Shown in pieces: positions 36,748 through 44,651 of a DNA stretch of 64,000 nucleotides (positions are counted from its first letter, which is position 1; every line of letters starts with the position of its first letter). Source of the stretch: CAG-698 sp964385755 (GTDB lineage Bacteria > Bacillota_I > Bacilli_A > ML615J-28 > CAG-698); the NCBI GenBank assembly GCA_964385755.1, contig CAYLPZ010000002.1:73934-137933 (forward strand), in the 5' to 3' direction. Below the pieces are notes generated by a model, which worked only from the letters and a program-made list of their open reading frames with translations, was not told the DNA's origin and ran no database searches. A program made the translations under genes and the position numbers.

Positions 36748-38025
36748 TTATTGTATATTTTTAATATAGTTATATAAATCACAAACTTTTATTTTAGTTT
36801 GCTCTTTATCTTTAGTTTTAATATTTATTTCTTCATTTATTCTTTCATCTTCACCTATAATTCCAACTAAGTTTGCGTTGATACGATCGCTTAATTTAAA
36901 TTGAGGTTTAAGATTATTATTTACATAATCAATTTCACAAGTAATCCCTTGCATACGTAATTTAGTAATTAAATCTAAAGCATAAATTTTAGATTCTTCA
37001 TCTAATGTCAAAATACATAAATCAACTTTTGTATTTAAATCAGGAAGCAATTTATAGTGTTCTAATAAACTTGCTACTCTATCGACACCAAAAGCAAAAC
37101 CAATACCTGGAACATCTGGGCCACCAAGTTCTTTAGTTAAACCAGTATATCTTCCACCAGCACCGATTGCTAAACCTTTCAAACTCTCTAATGAACCTTT
37201 TTCATCGCCTGTTGAAATAAATTCAAATACAGTATCAGTATAGTAATCAAGACCACGTACTAAACGATCATCAACTATATACTTAATATTCATTTTTTCT
37301 AATGCATTTAGTAAAGAAGTAAAATAATTCTTACTCTCTATAGTTAGATAATCTGATATTTTCGGTGCATTTAAAAGGATATCACTGTTTTTATCAATCT
37401 TGCAATCTAAAATACGCATAGGATTTTTTTCAAGTCTATTTTTACAATCTTCACATAAACAATCGATATGCATAGAAAAATATTCTTTTAAAGCTTTTTG
37501 ATAATTCATTCGTGACTGAAAATCACCAATTGTATTTACTGCTACATAATAATTTTTAAGTCCAAGTTTTTTAAAAATACTATCACCTAAACCAATTACG
37601 TCCGCATCTAACAAATAGCTTGCATCACCAAAAAACTCAACGCCAAATTGTACAAACTCACGATATCTACCAGCTTGTGGACGTTCATAACGATACATTG
37701 GCATATTATAAAAGTATTTTTTAATACCAGGAAGAGCATATAATTTATTTTCAATAAAAGCTCTAACTACTGATGCTGTTCCTTCAGGTCTTAAAGTAAT
37801 ACTACGATCTTTTTTATCTTTAAAAGTATACATTTCTTTAGTTACGACATCACTTGTTTCCCCACTACTACGTGAAAACACCTCTGTTTGTTCAAATGTA
37901 GGAGTAATGATTTCTTCGATATTATATGCATTCATTACATCTCTAATCATTTGTTCAACATATCGACGTTTTTTCGCATCTATTCCAATATAATCCAGTG
38001 TACCTTTAATCTTTTGATATGCCAT
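36748..38025 (-). CDS. hisS: Histidyl-tRNA synthetase
   Basis: 425 residues. Starts MAYQKIKGTLDY. Class II motifs: TLRPEGTASVVRAF, YRYERPQAGRYREFVQFGVEFFG, the histidine-binding segments VRGLDYYTDTVFEF and GGRYTGL, and motif 3 GIGFAFGVDRVASLL; a C-terminal anticodon-binding domain follows. It charges tRNA-His. It is first in the operon under the T-box leader at 38061-38275. Confidence 0.97.
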   Translation of the reverse strand: MAYQKIKGTLDYIGIDAKKRRYVEQMIRDVMNAYNIEEIITPTFEQTEVFSRSSGETSDVVTKEMYTFKDKKDRSITLRPEGTASVVRAFIENKLYALPGIKKYFYNMPMYRYERPQAGRYREFVQFGVEFFGDASYLLDADVIGLGDSIFKKLGLKNYYVAVNTIGDFQSRMNYQKALKEYFSMHIDCLCEDCKNRLEKNPMRILDCKIDKNSDILLNAPKISDYLTIESKNYFTSLLNALEKMNIKYIVDDRLVRGLDYYTDTVFEFISTGDEKGSLESLKGLAIGAGGRYTGLTKELGGPDVPGIGFAFGVDRVASLLEHYKLLPDLNTKVDLCILTLDEESKIYALDLITKLRMQGITCEIDYVNNNLKPQFKLSDRINANLVGIIGEDERINEEINIKTKDKEQTKIKVCDLYNYIKNIQ

Positions 38026-38060
38026 GATAACATCCTTTCTAAATTTAATAATTAATAGTA

Positions 38061-38275
38061 AATAAAACGTCCTTAAAAGACTAAAATAATCTATTTAAGG
38101 ACGAAAAATCTCCGCGGTGCCACCTTAATTTAAAAGTATTATTAAAGAATACTTTTACGCTTTTAATTTAAATTTGTAAATCTCTAAAGTGTCTTCGTTC
38201 TTTTTCGCCTTAAGTACTTGCACCAAACATACTCTCTCTAAAAAGTAAAAAGAATTACTCTTCTTTGTCATCGAT
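38061..38275 (-). promoter_or_regulatory. T-box leader of hisS-aspS with GACAC specifier region
   Basis: On the minus strand the T-box sequence AAGGTGGCACCGCGGAGA occupies 38109-38126. The terminator stem runs from 38068 to 38103 (arms CGTCCTTAAA and TTTAAGGACG) and is followed by TTTTATT. Stem I shows paired blocks TTCTTTTT and AAAAAGAA, flanked by AGTA and CGAA as in the specifier loop. The bases after GAA read GACAC at 38189-38193, giving GAC (Asp) and, shifted by two, CAC (His). Uncharged tRNA pairing here should prevent termination and raise expression of both synthetases. Confidence 0.92.
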
Positions 38276-38284
38276 TTCTTAATT

Positions 38285-38313
38285 ATTATACTTTATTTTA
38301 CATAAAAAGTCAA
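38285..38313 (-). promoter_or_regulatory. Promoter of the T-box operon
   Basis: On the minus strand: TTGACT (38308-38313), 17-bp spacer, TATAAT (38285-38290). Transcription would begin just ahead of stem I of the T-box. Confidence 0.88.
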
Positions 38314-38401
38314 AATATTTTTTAATATCATATACTAAAAATCATATAAATACCAAAAATAAATATACTCATTTTTATTATTTGATATTATTTAAAAAAT
38401 A

Positions 38402-39256
38402 TTACATTAATTCAGATAGAACAATCTTATTTTCTAAAATAATTATCTTCTTTTCTTTATATAATTTACCTAAAGCATTCTTAAATGCTGATTTACTCAT
38501 ATTAAATAACTTATTAATTAGTTCAGGAGAACTTTTATCTGTTATAAGCATAACGCCATTGTTTTTATGTAAATAATCTAAAATGATAGTTTCATCATCT
38601 AACATTTGAAACTCTTTATTTTTAATTGTAGTTCCAGAATAATCATCTTCATGAACATCAATAATGCGAACTTCTACTTTTTCTCCTAAACGATATTTCT
38701 TACGTAAATTAGTTTTATAAATAAAAACAACTTCATATTCTTCAGTACATAAATTAATTCCTTCAGGAGAAATACGATAAACATAACCACAAACATTATC
38801 ATCTTTAACATATTTCGATTGCTTATTACATTTTCTAATAATTTCTGGCTTGTTTGTTATTTTAAGATTAAGACGATTTGCACGAATCTTCATTTCACAT
38901 GGTAACAAATCTCCTTCTTTTGGCCACTCTTTATCATCTTTAGGTAGATCATCACAACTAAGCAATATATCTTTACTAATTCCGATATTTAAAAATATAC
39001 CTAAAGCGGGATTTACACCAACAACTTCAAGTAAAGAAATAGTTCCTACTTCAAGTTTAGGTTTAAAAAGAGTTAAAGCCATTCGATTTTTCTTGTCAAC
39101 ATATAAAAACGCTTTAACTTTATCGCCTGGAATTAGTTTAAGACCAGCACACTCATTATGGTGCAAGAAATATTCTTCATCATTTTTGACTAAAACATAG
39201 CCTAGTTTAGTTTCTCTATCTACTTCATATAAATCAATTTTACCTAAATTATACAT
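38402..39256 (-). CDS. cvfB: S1-type RNA-binding protein CvfB/YitL
   Basis: 284 residues with successive S1/OB domains and a C-terminal winged helix (MSKSAFKNALGKLYKEKKI). Characteristic phrases are LGKIDLYEVDRETKLGYVL, VGVNPALGIFLNIGISKDILL and GYVYRISPEGINL. CvfB homologues in Staphylococcus influence virulence-gene expression by binding RNA; the role here is probably post-transcriptional regulation. It is 1 bp from the downstream end of the polymerase gene and likely in one operon with it. Confidence 0.9.
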   Translation of the reverse strand: MYNLGKIDLYEVDRETKLGYVLVKNDEEYFLHHNECAGLKLIPGDKVKAFLYVDKKNRMALTLFKPKLEVGTISLLEVVGVNPALGIFLNIGISKDILLSCDDLPKDDKEWPKEGDLLPCEMKIRANRLNLKITNKPEIIRKCNKQSKYVKDDNVCGYVYRISPEGINLCTEEYEVVFIYKTNLRKKYRLGEKVEVRIIDVHEDDYSGTTIKNKEFQMLDDETIILDYLHKNNGVMLITDKSSPELINKLFNMSKSAFKNALGKLYKEKKIIILENKIVLSELM

Positions 39257-39257
39257 A

Positions 39258-40442
39258 TTACATTCCTTTTTTAACTAGATTTGCTCCGGTGAGCTTATTT
39301 ACTTCTTTTACAAAAGTATTTATTTTTTGTTCTTTTTCTAATTTATCAAAATCATCAAAAATACTAATTTGTTTAATAATTTCATTTTCATCTTTTAATC
39401 TATTAGTAAAAACACCAATAAGTCTTATCGATCTATTTTCTTCATAAAATTCATTGAAAACATCTCTTGCGAATCTATTAAGAATATATTCATCATTCGA
39501 AGGTTCAATTAATGTCTTACTACGATTAATTGTTTGATAATCATTATATCTAATCTGTATACCAATGTTTACAGCAAGTTTTTTGTTGTTTTGTAATCTA
39601 TTACATATTGAATTTATCAGAACTTGAATTGTTTGATAGATTATATTAATATTTGCTATATCTTCCATATAAGTGTGACTTGCTGAAAAAGATGAAGCTG
39701 GTTCATAATCTCCATTAACAGGAGAATTCTCAATACCATATACTCTTTGTAAAAATCCTTCATAAAAGTTTTTTCCAAATTCTCTTATGATTATTTCTTT
39801 ATTTTCTTCTTTCGCAAAATCACCTATTTTATTAATTCCGTATTGATGAAGTCTTGCGGAAGTTTTCTTGCCTATGCCAAATAAATCATCAATTGGAAGT
39901 GGCCACATCTTTGTCTGTACATCTCTTCTTGCTAAAATTGTAATGCCCATCGGTTTTTTCATGTCGGATGCCATTTTAGCTAAGTATTTATTAGGAGCAA
40001 TTCCTATACTACAAGGCAGATTATAAAGTTCTTTTAAATCATTTTGTATTTTATAAGCAAGATCTACAGCTTCTTTACCGAAAATAAATTTTGAAATATC
40101 TACATATGCTTCATCACAACTAGCCATTTCAACGATAATATCTTTATGAATGCTAAGTAAATATTTATAAAAACAATTTGAATAGTAATTATAAAGTTCA
40201 AAATTTGGCTCAACGACTATAATCTTTGGATAAAGCTTTTTGGCTTCACTTACTTTCATTGGTGCATGAATACCATATTTTCTAGCTTCATAGCTTGGAG
40301 AAAGAATAATTCCACGATCTAAAATATCTTTATGAGCAACACAAACAGGAAGATTAGCTAGTTCTTCATTTTCAGCAATTTCACAAGAACAGTAAAAACA
40401 GTTCATGTCTATGTGTAAAATAATACGAGAATTATTATTCAT
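39258..40442 (-). CDS. dinB: Y-family DNA polymerase (Pol IV type)
   Basis: 394 residues from an ATG that follows AGAGGA; an in-frame ATG 7 codons upstream has no ribosome site. Catalytic motifs are present: IILHIDMNCFYCSCE (first metal Asp), the YxxR-like SPSYEARKYGI, MASCDEAYVDIS (Asp-Glu of the second motif), SIGIAPNKYLAKMASDMKKP, and a helix-hairpin-helix segment LFGIGKKTSARLHQYGI. It copies damaged templates with low fidelity. The aromatic steric-gate position reads Phe-Tyr-Cys. The C-terminus (MIEPSND...) is of normal length. Confidence 0.92.
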   Translation of the reverse strand: MNNNSRIILHIDMNCFYCSCEIAENEELANLPVCVAHKDILDRGIILSPSYEARKYGIHAPMKVSEAKKLYPKIIVVEPNFELYNYYSNCFYKYLLSIHKDIIVEMASCDEAYVDISKFIFGKEAVDLAYKIQNDLKELYNLPCSIGIAPNKYLAKMASDMKKPMGITILARRDVQTKMWPLPIDDLFGIGKKTSARLHQYGINKIGDFAKEENKEIIIREFGKNFYEGFLQRVYGIENSPVNGDYEPASSFSASHTYMEDIANINIIYQTIQVLINSICNRLQNNKKLAVNIGIQIRYNDYQTINRSKTLIEPSNDEYILNRFARDVFNEFYEENRSIRLIGVFTNRLKDENEIIKQISIFDDFDKLEKEQKINTFVKEVNKLTGANLVKKGM

Positions 40443-40531
40443 TTTTCTATTTTCCTCTTCCATTTTTTCATTTATTATGTTATAATAAAGAAACTTATGT
40501 TTATTATATCATAATTTGTGAGGTGAAAAAA

Positions 40532-40729
40532 GTGAAAAATAAAAATAATGCATCAAAAAATAATAAGCCTTTTATTAAAACAAAACAAAGATTAGATGGT
40601 GGCAAAGAAGTTGAAATCACTACAAGTCCTAGCAAAACAACTTTAGGTAAAATTGTTGCAGTGGCAATCGCAGCATTTACAGTTTTAGGCTCTGTATTTG
40701 GTTTAATTTATCTTCTTACTCAGCTATAG
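40532..40729 (+). CDS. Small single-pass membrane protein
   Basis: 65 residues. I chose GTG at 40532, preceded by GAGGTGA, over an in-frame GTG at 40523 that overlaps this site. A basic N-terminus (VKNKNNASKNNKPFIKTKQ) is followed by one membrane segment (about 45-64). No family recognised. It is divergent from the polymerase gene and has its own terminator. A good ribosome site and terminator make it likely to be real. Confidence 0.6.
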   Translation: MKNKNNASKNNKPFIKTKQRLDGGKEVEITTSPSKTTLGKIVAVAIAAFTVLGSVFGLIYLLTQL

Positions 40730-40751
40730 ATTTATTAAATATTAAAAGATT

Positions 40752-40776
40752 GGAATTTACTATAAATTCCTTTTTT
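40752..40776 (+). terminator. Terminator of the small membrane protein gene
   Basis: Stem GGAATTTA (40752-40759) with TAAATTCC (40763-40770), then TTTTTT. Confidence 0.85.
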
Positions 40777-40781
40777 ATATG

Positions 40782-40814
40782 AAAAAATGTAACCAAATTG
40801 GTTACATTTTTTTA
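40782..40814. terminator. Terminator downstream of spo0A
   Basis: Stem AAAAAATGTAACCAA with TTGGTTACATTTTTT between 40782 and 40814; near-perfect, with T-runs on both strands. It ends spo0A transcription on the minus strand. Confidence 0.8.
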
Positions 40815-40857
40815 TTATTAACAAAAAATATAAATTTATATAATTCTCAATGAAATA

Positions 40858-41658
40858 TTAAGCAGCTTTTCTTCCTTCATATTCTTTTTTATGAAGTAAT
40901 CTTAATCTATCTGCTATCATTGCAATAAATTCAGAGTTAGTTGGTTTAGTTTTATGATAACTTATTGTATAACTAAAAATATCACTGATTACATCAATAT
41001 TTCCTCTAATCCATGCTACTTCAATGGCATGTCTGATTGCTCTTTCTACGCGTGATGAAGTTGTATTAAATTTTCTTGCTATTTCTGGATAAAGAATTTT
41101 TGTAATATAACCTAGTATATCTATGTTGTTATATACCATTTTTATAGACTCTCTAATATATAAATAGCCTCTAATATGTGCAGGAACTCCTATTTCATGT
41201 AATAGAGTTGTAATTTCCGTATCTAAATCAAATGCATTATTTTTATTTAGATTTATCGCATTAACTTCTTTAGGAACACTTTTATGTTTAAGATCATTTA
41301 TGATATTCATTAAATAATCCTCTTTAATTGGTTTTATTAAGACATAATCCGCACCAAGTTCCGATAATTTCTTAAAGACCAAATCATTGTAAAAAGATGT
41401 TAATATTAGTACTCCTTTCATTTTTTGATACTTCTCACTCTTTAGTTCCTTTAACATACCAACAGCATCAATAGATGGCATAACCATTTCCATCAAAAGA
41501 AAATCTTCCATATTTTTCTTTAGATGTTCTAAACAATCATAACCACTATGAAAAACTGACAATTGAACATCATCTCTACTTGCAAGAAACTTAGATAAAT
41601 TATCATCTTCATTTCCTCCATCGCAGAGGCAAATACTTGTTTTTTTGGTTTTTTCCAT
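40858..41658 (-). CDS. spo0A: Sporulation master regulator Spo0A with atypical receiver
   Basis: 266 residues. The C-terminal DNA-binding domain is unmistakable: LLHEIGVPAHIRGYLYIRES, then KFNTTSSRVERAIRHAIEVAW and KPTNSEFIAMIADRLRL. The N-terminal receiver has the fold and the conserved Thr87 and Lys109, but the phosphorylated Asp (in DIIMP of Bacillus) is Glu57 in MEMVMP, and one of the two acidic-pocket aspartates is Gly14. Phosphorelay control is therefore probably lost or replaced; Glu may mimic phosphorylation. It follows spoIVB, as in Bacillus. Ribosome site AAAGGGAGGG precedes the ATG. Two tandem 0A boxes lie about 130 bp upstream. Confidence 0.95.
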   Translation of the reverse strand: MEKTKKTSICLCDGGNEDDNLSKFLASRDDVQLSVFHSGYDCLEHLKKNMEDFLLMEMVMPSIDAVGMLKELKSEKYQKMKGVLILTSFYNDLVFKKLSELGADYVLIKPIKEDYLMNIINDLKHKSVPKEVNAINLNKNNAFDLDTEITTLLHEIGVPAHIRGYLYIRESIKMVYNNIDILGYITKILYPEIARKFNTTSSRVERAIRHAIEVAWIRGNIDVISDIFSYTISYHKTKPTNSEFIAMIADRLRLLHKKEYEGRKAA

Positions 41659-41789
41659 AATTTACCCTCCCTTTAGTAATATTCTACAACTTAATAAAAT
41701 TAGATGCAATATTATATTTATTATTACAAAATATTTTTTATTACCTACTAATAAAAAATAGGAAAAAATTAAATAAAATAATGTATATT

Positions 41790-41806
41790 TGTCGAAAAAT
41801 GTCGAA
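41790..41806. promoter_or_regulatory. Tandem 0A boxes upstream of spo0A
   Basis: Two exact TGTCGAA heptamers, 41790-41796 and 41800-41806, in direct repeat with a 10-bp start-to-start spacing, one helical turn. This is the arrangement recognised by a Spo0A dimer. They lie between the spoIVB stop and spo0A, so autoregulation of spo0A is the likely purpose. Confidence 0.8.
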
Positions 41807-41808
41807 TT

Positions 41809-42828
41809 TTAGTTATTTAAATAATTAAACATAAATTTAGCATAAACACCATAACCAACTTTAGAATCATCAACTACAACATGACTAACTGCTCCAATTA
41901 ATTTTCCATCTTGCATTATTGGACTACCACTCATTCCTTGAATAATTCCTCCAGTTTTTTCTAGTAAATCTTTATCAGTTACTTGATATTTTATTCCTTT
42001 AATGCTTTCATTTGTTTGGTTTTCAGCTTCTAATATTTCAATATCAAATTCTTCTTTTTTGTCTCCTTCAATAACTGTTGTTATTGTAGCATGGCCAGGA
42101 TGAGCATCTTTAATATCACCTAATGATACTAGTTCTGCTTGATCAAATGAATCATATAAAGTGCCAAAAATACCAAATTTATTATTTAATGAAATATCAC
42201 CAATTGCAACTTGATCTAAGGTAGCTTTTTTCTCACCTGGTAAACCTCTTATTCCTTTAGTTACTCCTCTAACATAACTATTATGAATAGTACCTTTAAC
42301 CAAACTATCAGTCGCATTGTGTCCCAGCCCCGCAAATTTCTTTGTTTTAAGGTCATAAAAGGTTAGTGTACCTACACCTAAAACATTGTCTTTAACGTAT
42401 AAACCAATCGACACTGTACCATTTTTATTTTTAACGCCTTTAATAGTATCAGTTTTTAAATATCCATTACTTAGATATTCGATTTTATATTCCTTCTCTT
42501 CATCTATTATTTTCACCATATCATCAATGGTATCGACATCAATACCATCTATTTTAGTAATTATATCATTTTTTGAGATATCACAATCACTCCATGGTTT
42601 ATATGTTCCATCATCAGTTGATACTTCATATTTACCAATTACATTAATACCTGTATTAAGATTTAAACCGATTGATTCACCGCCTAAGCAAACATAAGTA
42701 TCATTTTTACTTACTAAAGATGTTTTTACTTCTTCTTTAGAAAGTAAAAAGGCTACTAATACTAAAGTAAAAACATATAATATTCTGGTAATATTTAGAA
42801 ATAATCTTCTTCTATTTATATTTTTAAT
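41809..42828 (-). CDS. spoIVB: Stage IV sporulation protease SpoIVB
   Basis: 339 residues if translation begins at the ATT at 42828. One N-terminal membrane segment (about 13-30) precedes a PDZ domain (ISKNDIITKIDGIDVDTIDDM), then the S55 peptidase domain: FAGLGHNATD with the catalytic His and IQGMSGSPIMQDGKLIGAVSHV with the catalytic Ser. It is secreted from the forespore and triggers pro-sigma-K processing. The only canonical in-frame start, TTG at 42894, lies inside the recN terminator. AAAGGAAGTGAT is placed 7 bases before the ATT. The gene order recN-spoIVB-spo0A is that of Bacillus. Confidence 0.9.
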   Translation of the reverse strand: MKNINRRRLFLNITRILYVFTLVLVAFLLSKEEVKTSLVSKNDTYVCLGGESIGLNLNTGINVIGKYEVSTDDGTYKPWSDCDISKNDIITKIDGIDVDTIDDMVKIIDEEKEYKIEYLSNGYLKTDTIKGVKNKNGTVSIGLYVKDNVLGVGTLTFYDLKTKKFAGLGHNATDSLVKGTIHNSYVRGVTKGIRGLPGEKKATLDQVAIGDISLNNKFGIFGTLYDSFDQAELVSLGDIKDAHPGHATITTVIEGDKKEEFDIEILEAENQTNESIKGIKYQVTDKDLLEKTGGIIQGMSGSPIMQDGKLIGAVSHVVVDDSKVGYGVYAKFMFNYLNN

Positions 42829-42861
42829 ATTATCACTTCCTTTTACTTTATTATTCCCATA

Positions 42862-42905
42862 TAAAAAAAATAAAAACCTACTAATAATTAACAATTAGCA
42901 GGTTT
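42862..42905 (-). terminator. Terminator of recN
   Basis: Arms ATTAGCAGGTTT (42894-42905) and AAACCTACTAAT (42874-42885) pair with one G-U; on the minus strand a long T-run follows. It overlaps the recN stop codon. Confidence 0.85.
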
Positions 42906-44586
42906 ATTTAATACTATTTTCATTTTGTTTTAACATTTCTTTAGCTAAGGCAACTGAAGCAGAGTTTTCACCAGAAGATAACATTCTAGCTATCTCCATT
43001 ACTCTTTCATCATAATCAAGTTCTTTAATTAGCGTAATAGTTTTATTTTCTTCTGTTACTCTCTTTTCAATTAATATTTGATTTGTCGCAATAGAAGCAA
43101 CAATTGGTAAATGAGTAATACATAAAACTTGATTTTGGTTAGCAATTTTTTTGATTCTTGTGCCAATACTTAAGGCAACTTCACCGCTAACCCCAGTATC
43201 AATTTCATCAAAGATAAATAATGAATCTTTAACTAAATCACATGAAATTGATTTTATTGCTAACATAAAACGAGAAAGTTCACCACCAGAAGCACATTTT
43301 GCTAGAGGCTTTAGTTTTTCTCCTTTGTTAAAAGACACTAAAAAATCAATTGTATTAATCCCATTTGATAAAAATCCCGAAGGATCATCCATAGTAACAT
43401 AGTTTTCATCAATTACTATTTGTAATGTTGTATCTTTTAATTGTAACTCTCTTAGATTACTTCTTATATCTTCTTCGAAAATAGTTTTTAGAGTATTTCT
43501 CTTTGTTGATATTTCTAAAGCCAACTTTAAAGTTTCATCAAAACTATCTTTCATTTTTTGATAGTAATTATCTAAAAATTCTGTGCTATTTTCAATTTGA
43601 TTGATTTGCTTTTCTAAATTATCAAGATATTTAATTAACTCTTCAGTTGATAAACGATATTTACGTTTTAGACTATTATAAACATCTAATCTTTCATTTA
43701 AATTATCAAGTTCATGAACATCAAAATCATCATGATTACAAACTGATGAAATATTTTCATAGATATCAGAAAGTGTATAATAAATATTATCGATTGTCTC
43801 AACATTTTCTTTTAATGATTCATCATATACTTTATTTTTCTTAAGAAATTCATTAGCTTCATAAAGATTATCAATAATATTATTATCATTAAATAGTTTT
43901 AAGAACTGTTGAAAATTAACAACAATCTTCTCATGATTAGAAAGAATATTAATTCTTCCTAAAATATCTTCTTCTTCGGTATTTGATAGTTTAGCTTTTT
44001 TTAGTTCTTCATACTGAAATTTTAAATAATCAAGTTGTCTTTCTTTTTCATCTAGAGATAATTTCAAATCATTATACTCTTTTTTATTTTTATTGAATAA
44101 AGACAATTTTTCTTTATATTTTAAAATTAAATCGTTAATTTCACTATTATCAATGAAAGTAAAATAATTTTTAGGATTTACAAGTTTAATAGTATCAAAT
44201 TGATTATGTATACTACCTAAATAATTAGACACTTCAGATAATAGATTTAAAGATACTATTTCCCCATTAATTCTAGCAATACTTTTACCATTATCATAAA
44301 CTTCACGTTTAAGAATTAATAAGTCATCTATTTCTATATTATTTAACTTTAATATTTCATTAACTTTATCAGGGTATGATGAAAAAACACCTTCAATTGA
44401 TGCCTTAGTTTCGCCAAAACGTACTAAGCCATTTGACGCCCTGTCACCAAATAATAAACCAATCGCATCAATAATTAAAGATTTGCCGGCGCCAGTTTGA
44501 CCAACTAGAGCTGTCATCCCTTTTTTAAAATCTATTTGAATGTTATCAATTATTGCAAAGTTTTTTACTTGTAATGATAGAATCAT
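42904..44586 (-). CDS. recN: DNA repair ATPase RecN
   Basis: 560 residues of the SMC-like family. Walker A LVGQTGAGKSLIIDAIGLLFG is N-terminal, followed by a long coiled coil (about 150-380) and the C-terminal ATPase half with CASGGELSRFMLAIKSI (signature) and LFIFDEIDTGVSGEVA (Walker B). It gathers DNA ends for double-strand-break repair. Complete. In Bacillus, argR (ahrC) and tlyA lie between dxs and recN; here recN follows dxs directly. Confidence 0.95.
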   Translation of the reverse strand: MILSLQVKNFAIIDNIQIDFKKGMTALVGQTGAGKSLIIDAIGLLFGDRASNGLVRFGETKASIEGVFSSYPDKVNEILKLNNIEIDDLLILKREVYDNGKSIARINGEIVSLNLLSEVSNYLGSIHNQFDTIKLVNPKNYFTFIDNSEINDLILKYKEKLSLFNKNKKEYNDLKLSLDEKERQLDYLKFQYEELKKAKLSNTEEEDILGRINILSNHEKIVVNFQQFLKLFNDNNIIDNLYEANEFLKKNKVYDESLKENVETIDNIYYTLSDIYENISSVCNHDDFDVHELDNLNERLDVYNSLKRKYRLSTEELIKYLDNLEKQINQIENSTEFLDNYYQKMKDSFDETLKLALEISTKRNTLKTIFEEDIRSNLRELQLKDTTLQIVIDENYVTMDDPSGFLSNGINTIDFLVSFNKGEKLKPLAKCASGGELSRFMLAIKSISCDLVKDSLFIFDEIDTGVSGEVALSIGTRIKKIANQNQVLCITHLPIVASIATNQILIEKRVTEENKTITLIKELDYDERVMEIARMLSSGENSASVALAKEMLKQNENSIK

Positions 44587-44651
44587 AATAGTATCCTCGA
44601 ATTAATATATTATTATATTACACTATATATTTTATTATTTCTATTATTTTT

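Noticed and set aside
42780..42815. Fourth copy of the AATAATCTTCT repeat
   Set aside because: Only the first 11 bases match and it lies inside the spoIVB coding sequence; chance similarity.
42829..42894. TTG start at 42894 for spoIVB
   Set aside because: It falls within the recN terminator stem and has no ribosome site.
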